Positions 25,111-33,693 of a stretch of DNA of 64,000 nucleotides are shown one piece after another. Every line of letters begins with the position of its first letter. Position 1 is the first letter of the stretch. The notes beneath the pieces are model-generated. The model searched no databases and had not been told where the DNA came from. It saw only the letters and a program-made list of their open reading frames with translations. Source of the stretch: Gammaproteobacteria bacterium (GTDB lineage Bacteria > Gemmatimonadota > Gemmatimonadetes > Longimicrobiales > Gaopeijiaceae); assembly GCA_028820325.1 (NCBI GenBank), contig JAPPJO010000038.1:1-64000 (forward strand), given 5' to 3'. A program made the translations under genes and the position numbers.

Positions 25111-25910
25111 GCATCAAGCACGATCCATCCGGCCACCGTTCGATCCAGGCCGAGGCGGAGGTTCCCGGCTCCCCGGAGGAAGTCTGGGAGGCCATCGCGA
25201 CCGGCCCGGGCATCTCGTCGTGGTTCTATCCGACGGATGTCGAGGAGCGGATCGGCGGTACGCTCCGGTACCACACCGACTCGCAGATGGACCACGTCCC
25301 CGCGAAGGTGACCGGGTGGGACCCGCCGCACCGTTTCCGCCACGAGGGCAGGGACTGCGGCGCGGACGGGCCGCCGACGGCCACCGAGTGGACCATCGAG
25401 GCGCGCGCCGGCGGCCGGTGCCTCGTCCGCGTGGTGCACAGCCTCTTCGCCAGCACCGACGACTGGGACGACCAGCTCAGGAACTTCGAAGCCGGCTGGC
25501 CGCAGGCCCTCGCCATCCTGGGGCTGTACCTCACCCACTTCAGGGGCCAGCGTGCCACGATCGTCCGAGCGTACGGCGAAATGGACGGGTCCGTGGAGGA
25601 GACCTGGAAGGCGCTTTCCGGCGCGCTCGCCTCCGGCGGGCTCACGCCCGGAGATTCATGGGCGCTCCCCGGATCGGGCAGCGGAGACCTCGCGGGCGTT
25701 CTCGCGGAGATTCGGGCCGGTGGGCGTCAGCCCTGCGTGCTGTTCCGGCTCGACCGGCCGGCTCCGGGAATCGCGGCGGCGTGTGCCTACAAGATCGCGG
25801 AGCGGGCGACCGTGGTGATCAGCATCTACCTCTACGGTGACGACGGGCCGGCGGCGGCCGCCCGTGGCGAGGTCGCCTGGAAGGAGTGGATGAGCGCGCG
25901 CTTCGCATAG
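25107..25910 (+). CDS. SRPBCC (AHSA1-like) domain protein
   Basis: A 267-residue protein. The first 145 residues are a START/SRPBCC ligand-binding fold: IQAEAEVPGSPEEVWEAIATGPGISSWFYP, GGTLRYH, KVTGWDPPHRFRHEG, WDDQLRNFEAGWPQAL. The second part begins VRAYGEMDGSVEETWKALS and looks like a degenerate second copy of the same fold. Such proteins bind hydrophobic ligands or act as small enzymes; none is assigned here. It is translated with the ArsR-type repressor, so its expression is probably induced when the repressor releases the operator. Confidence 0.8.
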   Translation: MSIKHDPSGHRSIQAEAEVPGSPEEVWEAIATGPGISSWFYPTDVEERIGGTLRYHTDSQMDHVPAKVTGWDPPHRFRHEGRDCGADGPPTATEWTIEARAGGRCLVRVVHSLFASTDDWDDQLRNFEAGWPQALAILGLYLTHFRGQRATIVRAYGEMDGSVEETWKALSGALASGGLTPGDSWALPGSGSGDLAGVLAEIRAGGRQPCVLFRLDRPAPGIAAACAYKIAERATVVISIYLYGDDGPAAAARGEVAWKEWMSARFA

Positions 25911-25959
25911 CCGTGCCCCGCGAAAACGAACCCGCCGCACTGAAGGAGCGATCCACGCC

Positions 25960-26901
25960 GTGCCCGTAGCCGCCCTCGCCCTCGTCCTGGCCGCAGGACT
26001 CCTGCACGCCTCGTGGAATCTGATCCTCAAACGCTCCACCGAGCGGGTTCTGGTCGCGGCGTGGGCGATGCTGCTCGGTGCCGTCATCTTCATCCCGACC
26101 CTGGTGCTGGCATGGCCGCCTCCTGCGGGGGTGTGGCCCTTCGTCGGTGCGAGCGCGGTCGTGTACGTGGCGTACTACGGGTGCCTGGCGCGGGCGTACG
26201 GAGACGGCGACTTCTCGCTTGTCTATCCGGTCGCGCGCGGGACGGCCCCCGCGATGCTCGCGCTGTGGGCGGTGCTATTCCTGGGCGAGCGACCCTCCCC
26301 GGGCGGGGTGCTCGGGATCGCAACGATCCTGTGCGGGCTGATCGTGCTTGGCGGCGCGCCGCTCTGGTCGCGTTTAGCCGGGGCGCGGACGGGAGTGAGA
26401 GGGGAAGAAGATGTCCAGTCCGGGACCGATTCCTTCATCCGAACGCCCGCCGGACATCGCTGGCGCCAGCTGCGCACCCACGCGCGGGGCTCGGGATCAG
26501 CATTCATGGTCGCATTCTTCATCTCCGTATACTCGACGCTGGATGGAGCGGCGGTCCGGCAATGGCTCCCGCTGCCGTACCTGGTGCTCGTGTTCGGGCT
26601 CTCCGGATTGGCGTTCGTGGGCATGCTGGCGACGCGTGACGGCAAGCGGACTTTTCGGGTCCTGCGCACGCACTTCCGTCCCATCGCGATGATCGCGGTC
26701 ATGACCCTCGTGGCCTATGCGCTCGTTCTTCGGGCCTTCCAGATCGCCCCCATCAGCTACGCGGGAGCCGCGCGCGAGGTGGGCATCGTATTCGGAGCCC
26801 TGGCGGGATGGCTCCTTCTGGGAGAGCGGTTCGGGCGCATTCGCACCGTTGGAGCCCTGCTCGTTTTCGCCGGCATAGGGCTGCTGGCGCTGGCCGGGTG
26901 A
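25960..26901 (+). CDS. EamA/DMT family transporter
   Basis: A 313-residue inner-membrane protein with ten predicted helices in two EamA repeats. The first repeat opens LALVLAAGLLHASWNLILKR and ends ILCGLIVLGG; a polar loop of about 45 residues follows (residues 142-185); the second repeat ends REVGIVFGALAGWLLLGERFGRIRTVGALLVFAGIGLL, which carries the conserved GE-R-R pattern. GTG 25960 is preceded by GGAG 12 bases upstream. Members export amino acids, nucleosides or other metabolites. It stands alone after the SRPBCC gene. Confidence 0.85.
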   Translation: MPVAALALVLAAGLLHASWNLILKRSTERVLVAAWAMLLGAVIFIPTLVLAWPPPAGVWPFVGASAVVYVAYYGCLARAYGDGDFSLVYPVARGTAPAMLALWAVLFLGERPSPGGVLGIATILCGLIVLGGAPLWSRLAGARTGVRGEEDVQSGTDSFIRTPAGHRWRQLRTHARGSGSAFMVAFFISVYSTLDGAAVRQWLPLPYLVLVFGLSGLAFVGMLATRDGKRTFRVLRTHFRPIAMIAVMTLVAYALVLRAFQIAPISYAGAAREVGIVFGALAGWLLLGERFGRIRTVGALLVFAGIGLLALAG

Positions 26902-27051
26902 CCTGTCTATTGTGGACGGCCCAACGCCAACGTCGCGTTACCCGCGGCCCTTTCCATCTCGCTCACTGAGCACTGGCTCAACACGCCGGAGTCGTTCCAT
27001 GCATCACGCCCTTTTCAGCGGTACCGGCATCATCCCCGGCCGGGCGGGAAC

Positions 27052-28062
27052 ATGAAGGAGGGGGACACCGCGGCACCCGGGCCTTGGGCCAACGGCAACG
27101 GCCTGACCCTCAACCGGGCCGACTTCGAAGCCGCGTACCGGAACGTGGCGCCCTACGCCTACCGCACGCCCATGCTGACCAGCCGATCGCTCAGCGAGGA
27201 GTGCGGGCTGGACGTGCGCCTTAAGGCCGAACTCTTCCAGCGCGGCGGCTCCTACAAGCTGCGCGGGCCGCTGAACAAGATCGCCAGGCTGAGCGAGGAG
27301 GAGCGTGCCCGCGGCGTCATCTGTTCCTCGGCGGGAAACCACTCCCAGGGCGTGGCCCTCGCGGCGCGCCAGTACGGCGTGCGCGCGGTGGTGGTCATGG
27401 CCAAAAACGCCACCCGCTCCAAGATCGCCGCCACCGAAGGCTACGGGGCCCGCGTCGTCCTCCACGGCAGCATCTGGGACGAGGCCAACGAGAAGGCGCT
27501 GGAACTCGTGGAAGCCGAGGGTCTGACCTACATCCACCCGTTCGACGACCCGGAGCTGATCGCGGGACAGGGGACCCTCGGGCTCGAGATCATGGACCAG
27601 TTGCCGGAGACCGAACTGCTGATCGTGCCGATCGGGGGCGGCGGGCTCATCTCGGGCGTTTCAATGGCGGCAAAGTCCGTCAACCCGTCGGTTCGGATCA
27701 TCGGCGTGGAGTCGTCCGGAGCCCCGGGGATGAAGCGCAGCGTGGAGGCGGGCGCAAGCGTGGTCCTCGACGAGGTCGACTGCATCATCGACGGGCTCCG
27801 CGTCAAGAAGGTTGGCAACCACACCTGCTCGGTGGTCTCGCGCTTCGTCGACGAGATCGTAACCCTGCCGGACGCGCAGATCTTCGACGCCATGCTCTGG
27901 CTGATGACCCGAGCCAAGGTCGTGGTCGAGGGCGCCGCCGCCGCTCCGGTCGGAGCCCTGCTTCAGGGGCTCGTCGATGCGCCGGCGGGAACCAGCACCG
28001 TATGTGTGCTGAGCGGTGGCAACCTGGACGTGGAGGGGATGCGGGGAAGGTCCTGGAACTAG
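27052..28062 (+). CDS. Threonine dehydratase-like PLP enzyme (no ACT domain)
   Basis: A 336-residue fold type II PLP enzyme. The PLP lysine is in RGGSYKLRGPLNK near residue 67 (the family usually has TGSFKxRGA), the Asn of the SAGNHSQGVA motif is near residue 93, and the phosphate-binding glycine loop is IGGGGLISG near residue 195. The C-terminal Ser/Cys site is LSGGNLD near residue 325. It lacks the regulatory ACT domain of biosynthetic IlvA, so it resembles the catabolic threonine/serine ammonia-lyases or a serine racemase. The reaction is deamination of a hydroxy-amino acid to a 2-keto acid in the cytosol. No adjacent partner gene makes the pathway clear. Confidence 0.88.
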   Translation: MKEGDTAAPGPWANGNGLTLNRADFEAAYRNVAPYAYRTPMLTSRSLSEECGLDVRLKAELFQRGGSYKLRGPLNKIARLSEEERARGVICSSAGNHSQGVALAARQYGVRAVVVMAKNATRSKIAATEGYGARVVLHGSIWDEANEKALELVEAEGLTYIHPFDDPELIAGQGTLGLEIMDQLPETELLIVPIGGGGLISGVSMAAKSVNPSVRIIGVESSGAPGMKRSVEAGASVVLDEVDCIIDGLRVKKVGNHTCSVVSRFVDEIVTLPDAQIFDAMLWLMTRAKVVVEGAAAAPVGALLQGLVDAPAGTSTVCVLSGGNLDVEGMRGRSWN

Positions 28063-28135
28063 GGGCCCGTGGATGAATCCACGCGAGGGCGGAGATCGCC
28101 CACGGGTTGCAAGCGCATGAATGGGTTGAACGATC

Positions 28136-29380
28136 ATGAAGCGTGAGGCCGAACCCATCGGGCGGCACGGTCATCGAGTCCTCACCGCACTGTTTCTGAT
28201 CTCTGCTGCGGCTTGCGGCGGAGACGGCCAGCAGAGCGATACCTCCTCCACCGTCGTTCGAGACAGCGCGGGCATCGAGATCGTCGAATCCGCACGACCG
28301 CTCTGGTCGAACTCAGACGGGTGGCGAGTCGAGTCGGCGCCAGTCCTCGACCTGCCGGCGTCCGGTTCGGGGCCGAATCACGAGTTCTTCCAGGTTCGGG
28401 GCATGAGGCGGCTGAGCGACGGATCGCTGGCCGTGGCCAACGGGGGCTCGAACGAGGTCCGGATCTACTCGGCGGACGGCAACCACACTGCTTCGCTGGG
28501 CGGGGAGGGGGATGGTCCCAGCGAGTTCCGCGCGATCGTGGGATTCGACAACGCCGGCGATTCGCTGATCGTCCTGGATGCCAATGGACGCGTGACCTTC
28601 TTCGCGCCGGACCGGGCCTTGCTCGGAACCTATAGCGTGCCCCTGCCGTCCGGCGTGATCGCCGAATCAAACGCTGTGGTCCATCTCGCGAATGGCGAGA
28701 TCGTCATCGAGACGCGTATCCGCTTCATGTTCGGGTATGAGGGCGAGAGCGCCATGCTCAGACAGCCGGGTGGACTGTTCCGCGTTGACGCGGCCGGAGG
28801 GACGGTCGACAGCATCGGCGTGACGGCCGGCAACGAGGTCTTCATGCACCGCAACAGCGGTGGCGGGGCCTTCGCAGGTATTCCTCTCTTCGGGCGCGAC
28901 GCCTTCGTGGCCACGCACGCGGGGAGGATTTTCCTGGGAGACGCCGTCGACATGCGGGTCGAAGAGGTGACGGCCGACGGCGGGCTGGCCCGCATCCTTC
29001 GCATTCCGGGATACCCGCTGGAGCTGTCCGCGGCTGCGTTTGAGCGAGAACGAGAGGCGCGGCTGGCGGCTCCGGACGAGCTTCCGCCGATGATCCGGGA
29101 GTTCTATCAGGATCTGCCTGTCCCCGACCGCCGTCCGGCCTATGCGGACGTGAAGGTGGACCCGACCGGCGCGATCTGGCTGAGACCGTTCCTGGCGCCG
29201 AATGAAGGCGACGGCCCGGAAACCTGGCAGGTGCTGGGGCCCGATGGCGCGTGGCTGGGCGGCGTCGAGATTCCCGCCGACCTCTCGGTCATGGAAGTCG
29301 GGATGGACTTCGTGCTCGGCGTCTACCGGGACGAACTGGACGTCGAGCATCCGCGGATGCTGCGCCTGCACCGGGACTGA
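28136..29380 (+). CDS. 6-bladed beta-propeller lipoprotein
   Basis: A 414-residue exported protein. The N-terminus is a lipoprotein signal ending ISAAACGG. The blades show repeated patterns such as GSLAVANGGSNEVRIYSADGNHTASLGGEGDGPSEF and DSLIVLDANGRVTFFAPD. A segment near residues 300-330 (EREREARLAAPDELPPMIREFYQDLPVPDRRPAY) is the insertion typical of these Gemmatimonadota propeller proteins, and the end WLRPF ... GPDGAWLGGVEIP closes the ring. The function of the family is unknown; an outer-membrane or periplasmic binding role is usual speculation. It is intact, unlike its paralogue at 12-13 kb. It converges on the amidase gene with only 7 bases between stops. Confidence 0.82.
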   Translation: MKREAEPIGRHGHRVLTALFLISAAACGGDGQQSDTSSTVVRDSAGIEIVESARPLWSNSDGWRVESAPVLDLPASGSGPNHEFFQVRGMRRLSDGSLAVANGGSNEVRIYSADGNHTASLGGEGDGPSEFRAIVGFDNAGDSLIVLDANGRVTFFAPDRALLGTYSVPLPSGVIAESNAVVHLANGEIVIETRIRFMFGYEGESAMLRQPGGLFRVDAAGGTVDSIGVTAGNEVFMHRNSGGGAFAGIPLFGRDAFVATHAGRIFLGDAVDMRVEEVTADGGLARILRIPGYPLELSAAAFEREREARLAAPDELPPMIREFYQDLPVPDRRPAYADVKVDPTGAIWLRPFLAPNEGDGPETWQVLGPDGAWLGGVEIPADLSVMEVGMDFVLGVYRDELDVEHPRMLRLHRD

Positions 29381-29387
29381 GAGGGCC

Positions 29388-30857
29388 CTACTCCCTCCAC
29401 GGATACTCCGGCCGCCGCCGGTGCCAGTCCGTCTCGCGCTGATAGCCCATTCCCAGATCCAGCACGGCCTGATCGTCCATCGACGAGCCGCAGATCTGCA
29501 GCGAAAGCGGCAGCCCCTCCTCGTCGAATCCGCACGGGATGGCGAGCCCCGGAAGCCCCACCAGGTTGGCGATGTAGTTGAGGCGCGGGGTGCGCGCACT
29601 CACGTCGTCCGGGGGCTCCCACTCGTTGCGCGCCGGGATCGGCCAGCCCTCGCTCACCTCGCGCATGGCGGCGCCGTTGGGCCAGGTGGGGGCGATGACC
29701 GCGTCGTAGCGGGAGAGGATATCGTCGGTCTCGCGCACCAGCTGGTTGCGGATGCGCTGGGCCGTCAGATAGTCGGCGGCGGGCAGCATGCGCCCGGCCA
29801 TCCAGCCCGCGCGCCGGTCCTCGTTGAACGAGAACATGTTGGCCGCGCTGCCGTCATCGAAGAGCGCCTTGAAGTTGGTGCCGCTCTCCACGGTGACGAT
29901 AGTGGTGAAGAGGGCGCCGGTGGGCCGGAGGGGCAACTCCACATCCTCCAGCACCACGCCCATCTGCTCGAAGACGTCGAGCGCCTCCTGGAAGACGCGC
30001 CGGGTCGTCTCCGAGCCCGAGAGCAGGAATTCGGGCCGGTGGACGCCCAGCCGCCGCCCGCGCATCGCGCCCGGATCCGCGCGGAAGACGAACGGGCGGT
30101 CGACGGTGCTGTTGTCGCGCGCGTCGTAGCCGGCGATGTGCTGGAGGATGTGACCGCAATCCTCCGCCGAGCGCCCGACGGGACCGATCTTGTCCAGGCT
30201 CCACGAGAGCGCCATGCAGCCAAAGCGGCTGACCCGTCCGAAGCTGGGCCGGAGCCCCGACGCGCCCACCGCGGAGGCCGGAAATACTATGGAGCCGCCC
30301 GTCTCCGTGCCGATTCCGAAGCCGATGAGGCCGGCTACCGCCGCCGACACCGTCCCGCTGGAAGAGCCGAAGCTGGTGCGGTCGAGCTTCCACGGATTGA
30401 GTGCCGAACTGGTGTTGCCGCCCGCGAACTCCCCGAGTGAGTTCTTCGCCATGAGCACCGCGCCGGCCCCTTCGAGCATGTCGATGACCGCTGCGTTGCG
30501 GTCAGGCACCCGGTCGCGGAAGATGCCCGAGCCCCACGTGGTGCGGATGCCGCGGGTGTCGAGCAGATCCTTCACGCCGTAGGGGATCCCGTGCAAGATG
30601 CTGCGGCGATTGCCGGCGGCCAGCTCCCGGTCGGCGCGCTCGGCGGCCTCGAGGGCGTGGTCGCGCGCGATGGTGACCATGGTGGCCAGCTTGCCGTCGT
30701 GGTCGGTGCGGGGCTCGCTGGGCAGCTCGAAGGGCGGCACGTCCAGCTCCTCGGCGCGCGCGAGGTAGGCCTCGGTCAGCTCGACCGAGGTGATGGAGCC
30801 GTCGGCTAGCAGGTCGGCCAGTTCGCGGACCGTCAGGAAAAACGTCGATTCCTGCAT
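29388..30857 (-). CDS. Amidase signature family hydrolase
   Basis: A 489-residue amidase. The Ser-cisSer-Lys triad can be placed: Lys 96 in YGVKDLLDT, the cis-Ser region FGSSSGT at 163-169, and the nucleophile in GTETGGSI near Ser 189. The canonical Gly-rich stretch GGSSGGS is changed here to FGSSSGTVS, which is a little unusual. No signal peptide is visible. ATG 30857 has GGAGG within the end of the upstream small Tat-type gene, 9 bases before the start, so the two genes are co-transcribed. Amidases of this class hydrolyse aliphatic or aryl amides or act as Asp/Glu-tRNA amidotransferases; the isolated setting argues for catabolism. Confidence 0.9.
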   Translation of the reverse strand: MQESTFFLTVRELADLLADGSITSVELTEAYLARAEELDVPPFELPSEPRTDHDGKLATMVTIARDHALEAAERADRELAAGNRRSILHGIPYGVKDLLDTRGIRTTWGSGIFRDRVPDRNAAVIDMLEGAGAVLMAKNSLGEFAGGNTSSALNPWKLDRTSFGSSSGTVSAAVAGLIGFGIGTETGGSIVFPASAVGASGLRPSFGRVSRFGCMALSWSLDKIGPVGRSAEDCGHILQHIAGYDARDNSTVDRPFVFRADPGAMRGRRLGVHRPEFLLSGSETTRRVFQEALDVFEQMGVVLEDVELPLRPTGALFTTIVTVESGTNFKALFDDGSAANMFSFNEDRRAGWMAGRMLPAADYLTAQRIRNQLVRETDDILSRYDAVIAPTWPNGAAMREVSEGWPIPARNEWEPPDDVSARTPRLNYIANLVGLPGLAIPCGFDEEGLPLSLQICGSSMDDQAVLDLGMGYQRETDWHRRRPEYPWRE

Positions 30858-30860
30858 GGC

Positions 30861-31142
30861 TCAGCCCCTCCAGAAGACGAGAAGGGGGGGCTCGTCGGGG
30901 TCGAGCGGGAAGTCGCGCAGCGTCTGCTGCACGTTGACCATGTTGGCGATGGCCGCCTTCAGCCGCTCCAGCTCCGCGGCGTCCTCGTAGATGCCCCGCG
31001 GTCCCTGGTGATCGAGCAGCGTGTTGGCGGTCGCGGTCGAGACCTCGCCGGTCTCGGCCACTTCGGTGCAGGCCTGCGCCCACGCCAGCGCCATCGCGCT
31101 TGCGCCGGCGACTGCGGTGAACTTTCGGCGATCCATGGTCAT
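30861..31142 (-). CDS. Small Tat-signal lipoprotein preceding the amidase
   Basis: A 93-residue protein. ATG 31142 is chosen because GAGGAG lies 7 bases upstream; other starts further up lack one. The N-terminus has a twin-arginine motif DRRKF, a hydrophobic stretch and a lipobox-like AQAC, so it should be exported folded and may be lipid-anchored. The mature part is helical and acidic, with GPRGIYEDAAELERLKAAIANM and DPDEPPLLVFWRG. I do not recognise a family. It ends 3 bases before the amidase start. It could deliver or tether the amidase, which has no signal of its own; that is inference. Confidence 0.65.
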   Translation of the reverse strand: MTMDRRKFTAVAGASAMALAWAQACTEVAETGEVSTATANTLLDHQGPRGIYEDAAELERLKAAIANMVNVQQTLRDFPLDPDEPPLLVFWRG

Positions 31143-31384
31143 GGACGGGCTCCTCGACATGGCTGTGAAGGACATTTGGGCGATCGCGGCTGCTCCAGAG
31201 TCGCGACCTCACACGCCGAGCGTCCGCTCCGCGCCCTTTTCGTCATTGGCCGCAACCTAACGGGGAGCCTCGCCGCATATCCAGCCCCGCCATTCCGATG
31301 TGCGGTTTCCTGCATCGCCCATCGTTTGACGCGGCAATGACCCCCGGGTAGGTTGGCGCCCGCGACGACCGCCGGTTCAACGCT

Positions 31385-32692
31385 GTGCCACGGGAAATGG
31401 ATCGAAAGGCAGGAGAAAGTGGGGAACGGCTCGGCCGGGCTGCCCTCGAACGCGAGCAACTCCGCCGGCTGCGCGCCATGCTGGAGCCGGTCCTGCGGAG
31501 CAATTTGTTCTACCGGGACAAGCTGGCTGCGGCCGGGCTGGAGGCCGCCGCCGATCTGACCGGCATGGATGCCTACCGTCAACTGCCGTTCACCACCAGG
31601 GACGAATTGGCCGCGGACCAGTCCCGCACGCCGCCCTACGGGACGCTGCCGACCTTCCCTCCGGAGCACTACATACAGGAGCACCACACCTCGGGCACGA
31701 CCGGGCAGGGGCTGTGCTGGCTCGACGATGCCGAGAGCTGGGCATGGTTCGGACGGTGCTGGGCGAAGGTGTTCCGGGCGGCCGGGGTCACTGCGGCCGA
31801 CCGCGTCTTCTTTCCCTTTTCCTTCGGCCCCTTTCTCGGGACATGGAGTGGCGTCGAGGGCGCACGGCACCTGGGTTGCCTGATTCTGCCGGGCGGCGGC
31901 ATGTCGGCGCGCGCGAGGGTCGACGCGATCATGGCCTGGCGGCCGACCGTTCTCGTCTCCACCCCGACACACGCCCTGCGCATGGCCGAGGTCGCTGCGG
32001 AGGCAGGGGTGGAGCTGGCCGCCTCCGCGTTGCGGATCAACATCCACGCCGGTGAGCCGGGCGCGAGCCAGCCGGCGACGAGGGCGCGGCTGGAGGACGC
32101 GTTCGGGGCCAGCGTGTTCGACCACGCGGGCGCGACCGAGGTGGGCGCGTGGGGGTTCCATTGCGAGGCCAGGGAAGGCCTCCACCTCAACGAGAGCGAG
32201 TTCATCTTCGAGGTGATCGATCCCGACACGCACGCCCCCTCCCGGGAAGGGGAGCTCGTCATCACCAACCTTGGCCGCGCCGGCATGCCTGTGATCCGCT
32301 ACAGGACCGGTGACGTCGGGAGGCTGGAGACGGGGCCGTGTCACTGCGGTAGCGGGTACCGTTGCCTGAGGGCCGGGGTGGTGGGGCGGCTGGACCAGAA
32401 GCTGACGGTTCAGGGAGTGGCCTTCTATCCCGGTGCGATCGAGAACGTCATCTGGAGCTTTGGCGAGGTCCGCGAGTTCGCCGTCAATGTCCATCGGCGC
32501 GGCAAACGCGACGAAATCGAGGTGCAGGTGGAGCTCTGGACGGGTGACGCCGACCGCGTGCGGGCTCTCCTGGCGGACGCCATGCGCGCCAAGTTTGGGC
32601 TCGGGTTGGAGGTGTCCGCCGTGCCCGCCGGCACTCTCCCCAGGTTTCCCGTCAAGGCGCGCCGCCTCACGGACCATCGGGCTCACGACTAG
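31385..32692 (+). CDS. Phenylacetate-CoA ligase-like AMP-binding enzyme (PaaK family)
   Basis: A 435-residue adenylate-forming enzyme. The P-loop-like motif is EHHTSGTTGQG near residue 97, where PaaK has R/H-TSGTTG. Further motifs are NIHAGEPG near residue 218, FDHAGATEVG near residue 243, VIRYRTGDVGRL near residue 304 and the C-terminal hinge GRLDQKLTVQGVAFYPGAIENV near residue 335. Members activate aryl or other carboxylates to CoA thioesters via an acyl-adenylate. GTG 31385 is used; ATG 31397 is equally possible. The final catalytic lysine region is PRFPVKARRL. It stands alone, divergent from the amidase pair. Confidence 0.85.
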   Translation: MPREMDRKAGESGERLGRAALEREQLRRLRAMLEPVLRSNLFYRDKLAAAGLEAAADLTGMDAYRQLPFTTRDELAADQSRTPPYGTLPTFPPEHYIQEHHTSGTTGQGLCWLDDAESWAWFGRCWAKVFRAAGVTAADRVFFPFSFGPFLGTWSGVEGARHLGCLILPGGGMSARARVDAIMAWRPTVLVSTPTHALRMAEVAAEAGVELAASALRINIHAGEPGASQPATRARLEDAFGASVFDHAGATEVGAWGFHCEAREGLHLNESEFIFEVIDPDTHAPSREGELVITNLGRAGMPVIRYRTGDVGRLETGPCHCGSGYRCLRAGVVGRLDQKLTVQGVAFYPGAIENVIWSFGEVREFAVNVHRRGKRDEIEVQVELWTGDADRVRALLADAMRAKFGLGLEVSAVPAGTLPRFPVKARRLTDHRAHD

Positions 32693-32797
32693 CCCCGCTC
32701 GCTCGCCGGATCCCTCCCCGCGCGCGAACGGTCGCGGCCGGGAACGATCCCCGCCCCTTATCTGTATCCCCCGCTCCCTTTTCGCATCCCACAGATC

Positions 32798-32810
32798 AGT
32801 ATATCATACT
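32798..32810 (+). promoter_or_regulatory. Inverted repeat overlapping the -10 region of vapBC
   Basis: AGTAT, ATC, ATACT: a 5-bp inverted repeat just before the antitoxin start at 32817. TATCAT (32802-32807) within it fits a -10 box, so the transcript would start at or next to the ATG. RHH antitoxins usually repress their own promoter through such sites. Confidence 0.45.
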
Positions 32811-32816
32811 CACATC

Positions 32817-33230
32817 ATGAGTAAGCGACTGCAGGTGGTGCTGTCCGAGGCGGAACTCGAGGAGATTCGCGACGCCGCGAAGCGGAATCGCGTCACCGTA
32901 TCCGCGTGGGTCCGGAGGACGCTGCGCGAAGCGCGGGAGCGCGAGCTGCGCGGGGGAGCGGCCGCGGTGCGGGAAGCCCGCCCGGCATACCAAATCCCCG
33001 AATCCGCCCACTACCCGTTCGTCAGCCTTGAAGTCAGGCTGCCCGAAGTCGATCTGGAAGCGGTCAGACAGCGCTACGGGCTGCGCAATTGGACCGCGGC
33101 CGTGAAGGAGGCGGTCCTGCGTCAGGCGATCGTGCCGATGACGAAGGAGGAGGCGCTCGCCATGCGTGGGGTCGGCTGGGACGGGGATCTGGACGAGATG
33201 GGCCGGGATCGCCCCCCTGACATCTGGTGA
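32817..33230 (+). CDS. VapB-like antitoxin with two ribbon-helix-helix domains
   Basis: A 137-residue protein. The first 45 residues read as a CopG-type ribbon-helix-helix (KRLQVVLSEAELEEIRDAAKRN, then TVSAWVRRTL). A second one spans about residues 68-102 (FVSLEVRLPEVDLEAVRQRYGL, NWTAAVKEAVLRQ), matching the VapB pattern. The tail MRGVGWDGDLDEM is the VapB segment that usually blocks the VapC active site. Ordinary VapB has only the second domain, so this is a fusion or a duplication. The GTGA overlap with the toxin start is standard for the pair. No ribosome site is visible before ATG 32817. Confidence 0.8.
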   Translation: MSKRLQVVLSEAELEEIRDAAKRNRVTVSAWVRRTLREARERELRGGAAAVREARPAYQIPESAHYPFVSLEVRLPEVDLEAVRQRYGLRNWTAAVKEAVLRQAIVPMTKEEALAMRGVGWDGDLDEMGRDRPPDIW

Positions 33231-33640
33231 TCGTCGACACCTCGGCGTGGGTCGAATACCTGCGGCGTACAGAGAGCGCCTTCGACCTGTTCCTGGATGA
33301 CGCGGTCCGGGCGGGCCGACCCATCGCCACGCCTGCCTCGGTGGTGATGGAGTTGCTGGCGGGATGCCGAACGGAGCCCGAGGCGCGTCAGCTGCTCAAG
33401 TTGATCTCCCGCTTCGAAATCCTCGTCCCGGATTCGCTGGGACACTTCCAGCAGGGCGCCCTCGTCTACCGCACCTGCCGCCACGCCGGACGCACGATCC
33501 GTTCCATGGTTGATTGCATGGTCGCGGCCAGCGCCATCGACGAGGGCCGTCCGCTGTTGGCCCGCAACCGCGACTTCGAGATGATCGCCCGACACACGGA
33601 ACTGGAGCTCGTGGAGCCGGAGAGCGACTGCGAACGCTGA
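33227..33640 (+). CDS. vapC: VapC-type PIN-domain ribonuclease toxin
   Basis: A 137-residue PIN domain protein. The acidic Mg-binding residues are Asp 4 (VDTSAW), Glu 42 (VMELLAG), Asp 96 (MVDCMVAA) and Asp 116 (ARNRDFEMI), all four conserved positions. VapC toxins cleave tRNA or rRNA when freed from VapB. GTG 33227 overlaps the antitoxin stop as GTGA. Length and motif spacing are normal for the family, so the toxin should be active. Confidence 0.9.
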   Translation: MIVDTSAWVEYLRRTESAFDLFLDDAVRAGRPIATPASVVMELLAGCRTEPEARQLLKLISRFEILVPDSLGHFQQGALVYRTCRHAGRTIRSMVDCMVAASAIDEGRPLLARNRDFEMIARHTELELVEPESDCER

Positions 33641-33693
33641 CGGATCGCGCTCAAAGCGTCCGTTCCGGGCCCTCGCCGGGGCGGGGAAACCGC

